64,000 bases of DNA from Rhyacophila brunnea (Eukaryota > Arthropoda > Insecta > Trichoptera > Rhyacophilidae): positions 2,542,001 to 2,606,000 of the forward strand of contig JAGYXB010001324.1 in the NCBI GenBank assembly GCA_022495005.1. The letters are read 5' to 3'. The position numbers were made by a program, and so were the translations under genes. A model generated the notes under the pieces. It searched no databases. It was given only the letters and a program-made list of their open reading frames with translations, and was not told the origin of the DNA. Positions 46,906-56,150 of this stretch are shown here, one piece after another. Position 1 is the stretch's first letter; each line of letters starts with the position of its first letter.

Positions 46906-47091
46906 ATTCGTAATACATTAACAAATTATTGACACTGATAAAACTGACGGAAATTTTTTGGTTAAAGTATCGAAAAGAGGGTTTACCTTGAAATTTTTTG
47001 CGGAAGTCTTAATACTTGGTATTTTGTGGAACAATAATTCCAAATGTTTACTTTGCCACTTTAGATTGTTTCCACTTGTGCCATTTTTTGG
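46906..47091. other. Left flank of the large palindrome
   Basis: Contains the direct repeat ccattttttgg at 47081-47091, which is repeated after the palindrome. Otherwise unremarkable. Confidence 0.4.
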
Positions 47092-48630
47092 GGGAATGGG
47101 ACGATTTGGCACCGCAAACTGGCCTCCGGCGATTGGCCTCCGGTAATTGGCCGCCGGTACAATCGGACGCCAGCCCAATTGGACGCCGACCCAATTGGCC
47201 TCCGGGAGGATTGGACGCCGCACAGTTGAATTAAATGCGCAAAGGAATAGACGTACGTTACGATTTGTTGGAGTAAATAAGCAAGTCAGTTTAATATGCT
47301 TCTATCTTCTCAGTAGTTGTACCTTATACATTTTGCGCTTGACACATTTTTTATATATATTGAGAATAATTATTATGCCTTATGATGTTTATTAAAAGAA
47401 AATAATTCTTCCCTCGCTAAAACTTAAAGATGTGCATAATCAATTAATTTATTGTGTGTACATGGGTACTTATTTATATTTACAACAAAAATTAAAAATA
47501 ATGTTAGATGTTAGAATGAAAATAACATTATATTTCAGCGTTTTATCGACATAATATTATAATAAAGCGTAAACATGTTTATTATTATGCATAAATCCGT
47601 ATTTTAAGATAGTATGAAATTACAAGCAAAATATTAAGTAAGCTATCTGCTAAGTATAAATTTTTCAGTAGTTTGATTGATAAACTACTTAGGTACTGGG
47701 TGCCGGACGCAATCCCGAAGGCCGAAATCCCGAAAAATGAAAAAAATACAAACATCAATAATTGCGCAATCGTGGATTGCGCAATTTTTGTAAGAGAGAC
47801 AAATCCCATTTTTTGCGGAAAATGGATTTTCCGATTGCACATTTTTTTTTTCAGGAGAGACCATTTTGTAGAACGAATGGATTTTGTGCATCTCACAAAA
47901 ATTGCGCAATTCACGATTGCGCAATTATTGATGTTTGTATTTTACATTTTTTTTATATTTCCACAAAAAATGGGTTTTTGTGTCTCTTGCAAAAATTGCG
48001 CAATTATTGATGTTTGTATTATTTTTATTTTTCGGGATTTCGGCCTTCGGGATTCCGGCCATTCGGGATTTCAGCGTTCGGGATTTCGGTATTCGGGATT
48101 TCGGCTTTCGGGATTTCGGCTTTCGGGATTTAGGCTTTCGGGACTTCGGCCATTCGGGATTTCAGCATTCGGGATTTCGTCCGGCACCCAGTACCTAAGT
48201 AGTTTATCAATCAAACTACTGAAACATTTATACTTTTTTTTAAATATTTGTTGTACCCATGTATAGATAATAAATTAATTGATTATGCACATCTTTAAGT
48301 TTTAGCGAGGGAAGAATTATTTTCTTTTAATAAACATCATAAGGCATAATAATTATTCTCAATCTATATTAAAAATGTGTCAAGCGCGAAATGTATAAGG
48401 TACAACTACTGAGAAGATAGAAGCATATTAAACTGACTTGCTTATTAACTCCAACAAATCGTAACGTACGTCTATTCCTTTGCGCATTTAATTCAACTGT
48501 GCGGCGTCCAATTCTCCCGGAGGCCAATTGGGTCGGCGTCGAATTGGGTCGGCGTCCAATTGGGCCGGCGTCCGATTGTACCGGCGGCCAATTACCGGAG
48601 GCCAGTTCGCGGTGCCAAATCGTCCTAGAC
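47092..48630. mobile_element. Large palindromic MULE-like or foldback element
   Basis: A 1.54-kb near-palindrome. Arms 47098-47480 and 48255-48628 are almost exact complements: gacgatttggcaccgc, then GC-rich degenerate units such as caattggacgccga and cgattggcctccgg, then an AT-rich block ending near gcataatcaattaa. Inner arms at about 47660-47800 and 48000-48215 also match. The left arm carries about 150 bp missing from the right. A direct repeat ccattttttgg flanks it (47081-47091 and 48631-48641). A 9-11 bp duplication with long inverted repeats is typical of Mutator-like elements; internally repetitive arms also recall Drosophila FB. No transposase is encoded. The 197-codon open frame at 47673-48266 is translation of the repeats. 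Confidence 0.7.
48030..48185. repeat. 15-bp minisatellite within the palindrome arm
   Basis: About ten units of tttcgggatttcggc with variants (ttcgggatttcagca, attcgggattccggc). The matching position in the other arm (about 47703-47735) holds only about two units. So one arm expanded or the other contracted after the palindrome formed. Three-frame openness arises from the unit length. Confidence 0.85.
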
Positions 48631-48649
48631 CCATTTTTTGGCTAAAGAG

Positions 48650-48985
48650 TAAAAAAATAAGTAAATACTTTTAATGAGTTTTCTGATCATAACTTTTTTC
48701 TGAAAAATTACGTAAATTAAACTAAATAATATATTCTGTAATAATTAAGATGAGGTACCTACGTGGATGATTATAATACAGACAGAAGACGGTATTTAAG
48801 TAATGGCACTCATATAATATCACATAACAACAGAAACATTCAATGTAGCATTATTTATTGAATATTGTGCCTAACATTTTTATGTGGAAAGCAAGATTCA
48901 AACTTGTAATCGAAGATAAAATTACCTATAATGCAGCCTATCTATTATAATTCTGGAGGTACTGTCCAACAAGAAGATTTAGGCA
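48650..48985. other. No recognisable feature
   Basis: AT-rich; nothing supported. Confidence 0.35.
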
Positions 48986-48991
48986 ATAGCC

Positions 48992-49135
48992 GGAAGTCAC
49001 TGTCGTCGATTAAATAGGATGAGCTTGTTAGTTCACAGTTTTAACACGTGGACAACTTGTCGCAAACCGGACGTCACTGTAATCAAAGTGCGGTTAAAAT
49101 GGGAGGAGCTTGTTAGTTCACAGTTTTAACACGTA
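48992..49135. repeat. 85-bp tandem duplication
   Basis: Two units with an 85-bp period. gagcttgttagttcacagtt begins at 49021 and 49106, followed in both by ttaacacgt and preceded by gtcactgt. Beyond the shared 29-bp core the units have diverged. Confidence 0.65.
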
Positions 49136-49139
49136 GCCA

Positions 49140-50128
49140 AGAAGATCTTGCTGTACAGTACGTTTGCTCATTACGTACTAATAAAATCAAATGAGTGGTG
49201 TATTTTCAAAGTGAACTTATTCTACTACTTGACAAAAATGAGTCATGAATGCCAGAATTTAGAGGATAAAAATTTGAACTAGTATTTTTGTATAGTGTTA
49301 TGTATCAGTAACTCCCTTCTCTATGATAAATCCCCAATGATAATAAATTGTATTTTGTTTAATTTATTGGCACTATAAGTTACTAATTATGTACCATTGT
49401 TAAGAATATTCGATCGGTGTGATTTCGACTATTGCAATGTACCTACTCAATATTATATTATTGATCGGCCCCAATTTATCCAGCTTATCTAGCGGTGTTA
49501 TTTCACATAATATAAGCCCTTGTGCATGAACTAAGCGTCACTAATATTACTTACTTACTATTTCATATGTATACTATTGTAAAAGATTCCTGCATCGTTC
49601 AACTCGAACCATTCAACTCGTTCAAATTTAATTCAGATCTACTCAACGAGTTGTTTTACTGCGGATTGAACTCTCCTGAGTTCTTTCCCTTTTATTTTTA
49701 TAATATTATGTTACTTTAAATTGAGAATTTACGAATAAACATCTCTGAAGACTAACATCCATCTGCAATAATACAAATAGCATTCAATCCCGTTGAAAAA
49801 TCAACATGAAAATTGGTGTTAGTTACAAAAGTAACTTATTCTAATACTAAAAACATTTGTAACATCAACAGCGTGAACAGTTTTTTGAAGTCGAATAAAT
49901 TCACTTTGAAAATACATCCCTCAAATGTCAGCTAAATAAAGACATATTCATTTTAAGGTGTCTACGATTATTAAAAAAAAAACTATACAAGACAAATTCT
50001 GGGCATAGAAAAAACCAAATGTTTGTTGTTAAATCCAGTCGTAAGTACACTTGCGATAAAATAAAAAGGAAAAGGATAATTCTGAAATATGTTCATGTAA
50101 TTTGAACATATTATTATGTTTATATGCG
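49140..50128. other. No recognisable feature
   Basis: AT-rich; no gene or repeat edge supported up to the start of the truncated RTE copy near 50131. Confidence 0.4.
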
Positions 50129-50130
50129 AT

Positions 50131-50873
50131 AGCAACTCTTAGCAACCAAGGAATTTCCAGACGCTACATAAACATATTGAACAGTATATTATACAGTGAT
50201 GCCACAGCATGCGTGAAACTCCACAAACGTTCGTGTAAATTCCTCTTTAACAAAAGCGTCCGGCAAGGTGATACCATTTCACCTAAACTATTCACTGCTA
50301 CTCTTGAGGACTTATTCATGAAACTTGGTTGGGAGGAAAAAGGTGTTCCAATTAATGGGGAGCACCTCAGTCACCTGCGCTTTGCAGATGATTTTGTTAT
50401 ACTCTCACAAGACCCGAAAGACCTCTAAGGTAGAATGCGAGAACTCGCGGATGTCAGTCAAATGGTCGACCTAAAGATAAATGTCTCAAAGACAAAAGTG
50501 ATGAGGAACTGTTTTTCGGACCCTGCAATTATCTGTATTAATGTCACCCAACTCGAGCAAGTCAGCAGCTACGTCTATTTTGGACAGCAGATGCCCATAG
50601 ACGGAAGCATGCATGATGAAATTGTTCGAAGAACAAAGCTGGGATGGAGTGCTTTCAGACGTCTGAATAGTATCTGCAAGAGTGACCTACTATTATGTCT
50701 TAAGCGTAAGGAGTTCAACCAATGTGTGCTTCCCGTGCTCACGTATGTCTGCGAGACGTGGACCCTCAACACGAAATATGTCCAAAAGCTAAGAGTCGCA
50801 CAGCGAGGCATGGAGAGATATAATATGTTGGGCATCACGCGAAAGAACCATAAGAGAAACGAATGGGTTAGAA
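50131..50873 (+). pseudogene. RTE-type LINE, part 1 (upstream of nested R1)
   Basis: Starts abruptly inside the reverse transcriptase: TLSNQGISRRYINILNSILY, then VRQGDTISPKLFTATLE, the catalytic box LRFADDFVILSQ (about 50381), and after one stop MRELADVSQMVDLKINVSKT, KLGWSAFRRLNSICKSDLLL and FNQCVLPVLTYVCETWTLN. The FADD motif is intact. The stop after DPKDL near 50427 and the 5' truncation make it dead. The frame ends at RNEW, where the minus-strand R1-clade element begins. The protein continues at 55866. Confidence 0.88.
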
Positions 50874-51081
50874 CATGGTGTGTAAAATTCCCACCTCCGC
50901 TCCCGTTATGTATATGCAGCCACGTCATACGCGGCCGGCTAACATAACCCTTACGTGTGCCAGATCAAAGAATTTAAGCCCTCATTTTGTCCCGAGCAGA
51001 GCCGCACGGGACTGGTGATGCAACCTTGCACCGAAGTGCGAATGCATGATGTTAATTTATATGGCAACTATCAGAGTGACT
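50874..51081 (-). other. 3' UTR of the R1-clade element
   Basis: Between the ORF2 stop and the LINE junction. Contains cagtcccgtgcggct and an end gtgggaattttacac. A related segment stands alone at 44318-44482. The RT would recognise this end to prime reverse transcription. It lacks a long poly(A) tail. Confidence 0.7.
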
Positions 51082-53154
51082 TTAGTTTGAAGAGTCGCAA
51101 GGGGAGTCGAGAGTGTCCCGCCCCCCGTACGCTCTGGCAAATTTAGTAAAGGCCGCAAAATTGGCCTCGGTTGCCACCATGTCCGCGTGTCCTATTGGGC
51201 CCGAATGGGGTCGGACCCGGGCAAACAACTCCGCTCGTTCGGGGCCCATAAGTGGACAGTCCCACAGGACGTGCTCTGCGTCCTGCTGGTCGTGTCCACA
51301 TGAGCAACCCGACCCATGTCCTGCCAAACCAAACCCCTGTAGTTTGGCCGCAAAGTTTCCATGGCCAGTCATGAATTGACTAGTCCAGTGGGTAGGCACC
51401 AGTCTCCTCGTCATGTGTCTCACCGAAACATCTGGAAAGTATAGAAAAGTCTGGCGGCCCTTAGAGGAGGCCACCCATCTCGCCTGCCATGCCGCATATG
51501 CGGTCTTGTAGACCAGCTCAGATACAGTTTTTCTGTAGCTCACGCCCTCCCCTCTCGATGGCGGTGTCAGAGGGACACCGGCGAGAGTTGTATTGATCCT
51601 CCTCATAAGGAGAGTGATCGATCCTCTAATTTGAACGTGCAAGTCGAGGAGAAAGGCCCCCGCAAGGACCGCCAGGGCATCCGAAGATGTGGTCCTATAG
51701 GCCTTAGTAAGGCCAATCAGAGCAGCCCTCTGTCCGCTAAGCAGAGCCCTCTTCACAATTGTCAGCAAGGCTTTGGTGTGCCACACGCTGGAGGCATAGC
51801 CAGCGATGCCCATGAATATAGCCTCGTAGGCGATTCTCAGGGCCCGAGGCTTTAGGCCCCAATTGTTGCCCGCCAGGCGAGCAACCTTCTGATAGGCTGA
51901 GTTGGCCTTAGCCACAATTATTTTAGCATGCTTCAAAAAGGTCTGCTTCTCGTCCAGAACGACCCCCAAGTAGGTCACCTCTCGAGAAAACCTTATAGCA
52001 GAGTCGCCGAAGCGCACTGCGGGTGATCGTTTATTTATTTTTATCCTTGAGCTGCCCTTTAGGAGGATAGCTTCCGTTTTGCCAGGTGCAAATGCAAGCT
52101 TATTAAGCTTACCCCAGTTAAGGATTCTCGATAATGCGTCCTTAGCTACGCGCTCGAGTGTCGGACGGCTCGACGAGCCAACTAGTAAAAGAAGGTCATC
52201 AGCGTACGCAACGAGCGCGCAGCCCGGTGGCAGAGGTAACGTCAAAGCATCGTCAAAAAGTATATTCCATAGCAAGGGGCCAAGCACGGAACCCTGCGGA
52301 CACCCCATGGTGGTCTCCCTGTAAATCAATTCAGTGCTAGAGTCGTATATAACTTCCCTTTTATTAAAATAGCTTTGCACTGGGGCAAAGAGGTCCCCCG
52401 GGATCTGTCGGAGCCGAAGCTTAGATATAATTAATGGCCACCATGCGGTGTCGAAGGCACCGGCTATGTCCAAAAAGAAGCCTGCCACAATAACTTTTTC
52501 TGAGTCCTCAACAAATTTCTGTGCAAATCTGATAGCGTCCTCAGTAGACTTGCCGGGTCTAAAGCCAAATTGCCTCTCCGAGATAGGGTAGATTCTCTCA
52601 AGGTGGCCCTCCAGTCTTCTGCTGATTAACCGCTCCAATATCTTACCCAGCACTGGCAAAAGAGTGATTGGACGGTACGCTTTTGGGTCATGTGGTGGTC
52701 GTATGCTCATCTTAGGTATAATCCTAAGGAGACCCTTCTTCCAACAGTCCGGGAAGATGCCCCTGCTCATGCAGTCAGCATACAGCCCGACTATCTCATG
52801 AGGTGCTCGAAGCCACGCCCTTCTGGCAATCACATTGCTAATCCCATCAGGTCCGGGGGCTTTTCCCGCCCTGAGGCCATCAAAAATTAATCCCACCTCC
52901 GACTGGGTAAGCTCAGGAGAATGGTGAGTTTCCAACGGCAAGATTGCAGATAGTCTTAGTTGACAGGTTCTGTCATCTTCATGTGCCGTAGGTATGTCCT
53001 GTGGAATTAGAGCTTCCAGCAGTATGGATGCAGACTCTGCGCTGTCCATCGCAAAGGTGCCATCGGGGCGCCGCATAGCCGCCATGACTTTACCAGGCCT
53101 TGAGCCCAGCTTTATCACGCGGAAAGGCGGTCCCCACGGATCATAGCCCCCATT
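51082..53154 (-). CDS. R1-clade ORF2, reverse transcriptase part
   Basis: Second part of ORF2, in a frame shifted relative to the endonuclease; this frame is open from 53154 (preceding stop at 53155-53157) to the TAA at 51082-51084. It copies element RNA into DNA at a nicked target. Counting from the GTG codon at 53118, the palm motifs are FFLDIAGAFD (catalytic D217), GCPQGSVLGPLLWNILF (about 283) and YADD at 305-308. KAYRPITLLPVLGK and QFGFRPGKSTEDAIRFA are canonical RT blocks. A C-terminal CSCGHDQQDAEHVLWDC zinc motif is typical of the clade. The first residues after the shift read YDPWGPPFRVIK, the usual linker before the RT domain, so the true protein is continuous with the upstream frame. 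Confidence 0.93.
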   Translation of the reverse strand, partial: NGGYDPWGPPFRVIKLGSRPGKVMAAMRRPDGTFAMDSAESASILLEALIPQDIPTAHEDDRTCQLRLSAILPLETHHSPELTQSEVGLIFDGLRAGKAPGPDGISNVIARRAWLRAPHEIVGLYADCMSRGIFPDCWKKGLLRIIPKMSIRPPHDPKAYRPITLLPVLGKILERLISRRLEGHLERIYPISERQFGFRPGKSTEDAIRFAQKFVEDSEKVIVAGFFLDIAGAFDTAWWPLIISKLRLRQIPGDLFAPVQSYFNKREVIYDSSTELIYRETTMGCPQGSVLGPLLWNILFDDALTLPLPPGCALVAYADDLLLLVGSSSRPTLERVAKDALSRILNWGKLNKLAFAPGKTEAILLKGSSRIKINKRSPAVRFGDSAIRFSREVTYLGVVLDEKQTFLKHAKIIVAKANSAYQKVARLAGNNWGLKPRALRIAYEAIFMGIAGYASSVWHTKALLTIVKRALLSGQRAALIGLTKAYRTTSSDALAVLAGAFLLDLHVQIRGSITLLMRRINTTLAGVPLTPPSRGEGVSYRKTVSELVYKTAYAAWQARWVASSKGRQTFLYFPDVSVRHMTRRLVPTHWTSQFMTGHGNFAAKLQGFGLAGHGSGCSCGHDQQDAEHVLWDCPLMGPERAELFARVRPHSGPIGHADMVATEANFAAFTKFARAYGGRDTLDSPCDSSN

Positions 53155-54239
53155 TCAGAGACAAAATCCCGCCAGTGCTTTTTCTTGGCTTTATTTAACT
53201 CTTTTTTGAATTTTGCCCTTGCGGATTTATAAGCAATCTCCGTAGGTTCGTCATTTCTGGGTAAGTCGTTCTGAGATCTTCTAGCTCTTTGCAATTTTCT
53301 TTGGGCAAGTCTCATGGTCCTTCTCAAAGACGTCAATTTTGGTATCCACCATGGCGCAGGTTTGGGTGGCCTCAGAGAGGTTCTACCCAGCGTGGACTCC
53401 GCAGTTTGAGTAATGAACGCAGTCAAGTCATTGGCTCTTTGGTGGAGATCGTCAGCCGACATGGCAGAGGCCAGTCCACCAATTTTGACGTCAAAAGCAT
53501 CCCAATTGACACCACTCGTCCGAAAGCGCCTGGGAAGTAGTAGGCTCTCGGTTTGGCTCAATGGGGCCGCATCTCCCGCAACTCTGAACGAAAATGTGAT
53601 CAGACGGTGATCGCTAGCCACCGCGTCCGTGTGGACCTGCCAGTCCACGGCGCGTCTGGCAACGCCACTGGATGTCAGAGTGACATCAATATGTGACTCA
53701 CCATTTCTGGTGGAGAAAGTGGCCGGCCCGTTAGGGTCATTTAGCACCGTCAAATCAAAGGCGGCCAAGAGCTCCTCGAGTAGCTCAGGTTTGTCCTTGT
53801 TACGTCTGGGCCCAGAGGGGGCCCAGAGCAAGGACTGGACGTTAACGTCCGCCCCAACAATTATCTGCTTGCCTCTGCAAGCATATAAGATTTTTTCCAG
53901 TTGTTTTGTGCAATACAGGGTAGAAGAACTGTACTGAAAATACGCAGATATAACTACAATGGAGAGCCCCCTGTTATTAGCAATCTCCGCCACCGCGAAG
54001 AGCTCATTGGATAGATGCGAGAGATGCAACACAGTCAGTGCGGTGTCAATTACAAATATGCAAGCTAGAGATTTTGGGGTAGCTTGTATGATACGGCCAC
54101 CGCTTAGGCCCCGATTGGGACCAAAGGCGTATGGCTCTTGTATCATAATTATGTCCGTATTCTGATCCCGAGCAACCTCAAGCAGCTCGGCAGATGTGGC
54201 TCGACCTCTGCCCACGTTTATCTGAGCGAAGGAGATCAT
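53115..54239 (-). CDS. R1-clade ORF2, APE endonuclease part
   Basis: N-terminal part of ORF2, 374 codons, starting with the ATG at 54239. It is an apurinic-endonuclease-like nuclease that nicks the target strand. Residues: N8 (AQINVG), E35 (MIQEPY), D131 and N133 (VGADVN), D185 (IDVTL) and S209-D210-H211 (ASDHRLI). All expected catalytic positions are present. The frame ends at a TGA (53117-53115) shortly after DFVSEMG, where a run of five G (53147-53151 on the plus strand as C) shifts it out of the RT frame. The start overlaps the ORF1 stop as ATGA. A basic tail (RRTMRLAQRKLQRARRSQ) precedes the join. Confidence 0.93.
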   Translation of the reverse strand: MISFAQINVGRGRATSAELLEVARDQNTDIIMIQEPYAFGPNRGLSGGRIIQATPKSLACIFVIDTALTVLHLSHLSNELFAVAEIANNRGLSIVVISAYFQYSSSTLYCTKQLEKILYACRGKQIIVGADVNVQSLLWAPSGPRRNKDKPELLEELLAAFDLTVLNDPNGPATFSTRNGESHIDVTLTSSGVARRAVDWQVHTDAVASDHRLITFSFRVAGDAAPLSQTESLLLPRRFRTSGVNWDAFDVKIGGLASAMSADDLHQRANDLTAFITQTAESTLGRTSLRPPKPAPWWIPKLTSLRRTMRLAQRKLQRARRSQNDLPRNDEPTEIAYKSARAKFKKELNKAKKKHWRDFVSEMGAMIRGDRLSA

Positions 54240-55558
54240 TGCGGACAGTAATCAGTGCGGCTTCTTTCCTCTTCAATAGCGTGTAGGCGCGCGGGACAGT
54301 CGGGATCGGTGGCCAAGTGGCCGTTCGGCTTCTTGTAGCGCGTGCACGCAGGGCACTTGCCCGGTTCGTCAGCGGTGGGGCAGTCTGCTCTGTCATGCCT
54401 TTCTTTAGTGCAGTGGCCGCACGTTGTAACCTTAGCGTTGCAACCCTTAGCCATGTGTCCGTATAAGTGGCACTTTGCACACTTGACAACTCCGCAAAAG
54501 TCACGCACAGGGAACGAATTCCACCCCATGAAAAGTCTTCCATCATTAAGCAGCGCCTCTCGAGCCTTTCCAGGGATCGACATTATCATATGACAACGTT
54601 CGGTCTTCGGTCCCGCCTTGTGGCTCAGTTTAGTTCCAGCGTAACCCTCAGATGCAAGGCCAGACGCCTCCTGGGTATTGTTTATGATTGCCTCCTTGAG
54701 CTGCTCTTCTGTCGTCTCAATGGGTACATTAAAAATTATGACGCGGGGAAGCTTTCTCCCCGCGACTTGGGCCTTTAAGCCGGCCTCAGTCAGCCCAGGG
54801 GCAGCCATGAGCCGCTTAGCCTCGTCGTCACTTTTGGGATGCACGATGATCCCGCCTCCCCGGATCTTGCGTACCCCGGTGATGTGCACTCCCAAAGTTT
54901 CAGGCACAATAGTTTTCATGACCGCTTCCTTTGTGGCAGTCGATTCTTGGCCCTCCTTAGTCGGATAAAACATCACCCCCGGCCTGGCGACAGTTTTCGG
55001 AGGAACTGGTGGCCATTCGGAGACTCTAGTTGGTTGAGCCTCTCTACGGGTTACGTCACTCCAAAGAGCCCTGGGAGGAGCATTAGAAGGAGCCTGGATG
55101 ATGGCTCTCGTTAAGGAGGCACGATCCTTCACAATTGCCTTGTGTGCCTCCAGCTCTATCGCCATGGCCCACGTTTCAGTGATTGCCATCTCAAGCTCCT
55201 CGGCAACTGCGTTCACGGTTGCTCTGGCAATACGACTGTCCTTCTCGAGGGTGGCAAGCGCCCTTTTGATGGCAATCGTCGCCCTGGACGCACTCTCCTG
55301 AGACTCAGAGAGAATACTCAAAGCCACGGGACTGATCTCCTCGCAAGATGCTGAGGTTGAACCAGCCCTTGACTTAACGCCCTTGCCCTTTGAAGTGGTG
55401 GAAGTGCTCTGCTTGTCTTTCTCTTTTTCTTTCTCAGGCCTTTTATCCTTGACCTTGGGGGCCTGCTTTGGGTCACCAATACCCTCAGCCACGTCCGACT
55501 TCCGCTTCCTAGTGGACATTCCTTCCACTTGCATGGGGTCCCCTTTGTGGTTGACCAT
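54236..55558 (-). CDS. R1-clade ORF1, Gag-like nucleic-acid-binding protein
   Basis: 440 codons from the ATG at 55558 (a GTG 15 bases upstream is not needed). It packages element RNA into a ribonucleoprotein. Order: a Lys/Glu-rich, low-complexity N-terminus (KRKSDVAEG, then KDKRPEKEKEKDKQSTS), a long alpha-helical middle, a fold-like region near LPRVIIFNVPIETTEEQLKE, and three C-terminal zinc knuckles: CAKCHLYGHMAKGC, CGHCTKERHDRADC and CPACTRYKKPNGH with D-x-DC. It ends DYCPQ, and the stop TGA overlaps the ORF2 ATG. This four-base overlap suggests coupled termination and reinitiation, as known for the Bombyx R1-clade element SART1. Confidence 0.92.
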   Translation of the reverse strand: MVNHKGDPMQVEGMSTRKRKSDVAEGIGDPKQAPKVKDKRPEKEKEKDKQSTSTTSKGKGVKSRAGSTSASCEEISPVALSILSESQESASRATIAIKRALATLEKDSRIARATVNAVAEELEMAITETWAMAIELEAHKAIVKDRASLTRAIIQAPSNAPPRALWSDVTRREAQPTRVSEWPPVPPKTVARPGVMFYPTKEGQESTATKEAVMKTIVPETLGVHITGVRKIRGGGIIVHPKSDDEAKRLMAAPGLTEAGLKAQVAGRKLPRVIIFNVPIETTEEQLKEAIINNTQEASGLASEGYAGTKLSHKAGPKTERCHMIMSIPGKAREALLNDGRLFMGWNSFPVRDFCGVVKCAKCHLYGHMAKGCNAKVTTCGHCTKERHDRADCPTADEPGKCPACTRYKKPNGHLATDPDCPARLHAIEEERSRTDYCPQ

Positions 55559-55826
55559 GGCACTAGGTAACACTCGTCACACGTCACTCACTCAACCACA
55601 ATTTATCGCACAATAAATATTATTGTTACAATAATTACGTAACTATTATTAAACGAATTAAAAGTCACAATTCCCGGGAAAGTCCAAGGGGAAAACACAC
55701 AAAAGTTTCACAAATCGTATTCCAAGGGCAGGCGAAGGTATTAGTATAGAAACGGGATCAAAAACTTGTGAATAGCAGGGTCAAAATTGAAGATAACGAA
55801 AGCGAAATAATAGCGATGCAAAAACA
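55559..55826 (-). other. 5' UTR of the R1-clade element
   Basis: Leader between the internal promoter and the ORF1 ATG. No open frame of note. Contains an AT-rich block (about 55610-55660). Confidence 0.55.
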
Positions 55827-55862
55827 CGTCCGCACGGCTCGACAGTTCAGTTGCAACTGAAA
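55826..55862 (-). promoter_or_regulatory. Internal TATA-less promoter of the R1-clade element
   Basis: On the minus strand TCAGTT places a +1 A at 55858, exactly at the 5' edge of the element. GGACGT falls at +28 to +33, a full match to the insect downstream promoter element RGWYVT at its required position. Initiator plus downstream element is the usual internal promoter of insect LINEs and lets new copies carry their own promoter. This also fixes the 5' end and argues the copy is full length. Confidence 0.75.
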
Positions 55863-55865
55863 AAC

Positions 55866-56150
55866 GAATTGGTTAGGAAGCAGACAGGAGTACGCAATGT
55901 AATAAGCGTTGCCAAACAGCTGAAATAGAGTTGGGCGGAGCACATTGCTCGACAAGGACGGCCGCTGGACAAATGCTGTCATCCAGTGGTACCCAAGGAG
56001 CACGAAACAGCTACAGGGTCGTCCTAAAAGCCATTGGATTGAATAACTGGTAAAGTTCGGCGGAAGGTAGCGAAAGACACAGGACCAAGAGAGTTGTAAG
56101 AAGCTTGGGGAGGCCTTCATCCTGCAGTGGATTGATCCCGGCTGATGATG
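55866..56150 (+). pseudogene. RTE-type LINE, part 2 (downstream of nested R1)
   Basis: Continues the protein interrupted at 50873: a NEWLG-x-RQE-type start (compare NEWIREQTR at 36435), then IQWYPRSTKQLQGRPKSHWI and the C-terminal EAFILQ-like end. It finishes with cggctgatgatgg. Several stops and shifts show decay, more than in the R1-clade insert, so the host LINE is older. Minus-strand open frames here are shadows. Confidence 0.82.

Larger units (their letters stand above)
50874..55860 (-). mobile_element. R1-clade non-LTR retrotransposon, near full length
   Basis: About 4.99 kb on the minus strand, with 5' UTR, ORF1, ORF2 and a 205-bp 3' UTR. It sits inside an RTE-type LINE. A direct repeat of about 15 bp, aaacgaat-g/t-ggttag, with one mismatch, flanks it (about 50858-50872 and 55862-55876) and fits the 13-17 bp duplications of R1-clade elements. 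It is not in 28S rDNA, so it behaves as a non-site-specific R1-clade relative. GC content near 50% contrasts with the host. The only disabling lesion I see is one frameshift in ORF2, so the insertion is recent. Confidence 0.88.

Noticed and set aside
46336..46914. ttcgtaat as an 8-bp target duplication around the element at 46373-46905
   Set aside because: The left copy lies about 29 bp outside the terminal repeat, so the match is probably coincidental.
47673..48266. 197-codon open frame with repeated GFR-D/H-SGFR units
   Set aside because: It is translation of the 15-bp minisatellite and palindrome arm. A unit length divisible by three keeps several frames open, and other frames here are open too.
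51113..55616. Many plus-strand open frames across the R1-clade element
   Set aside because: They are shadows of the GC-richer minus-strand ORF1 and ORF2 and show no independent motifs.
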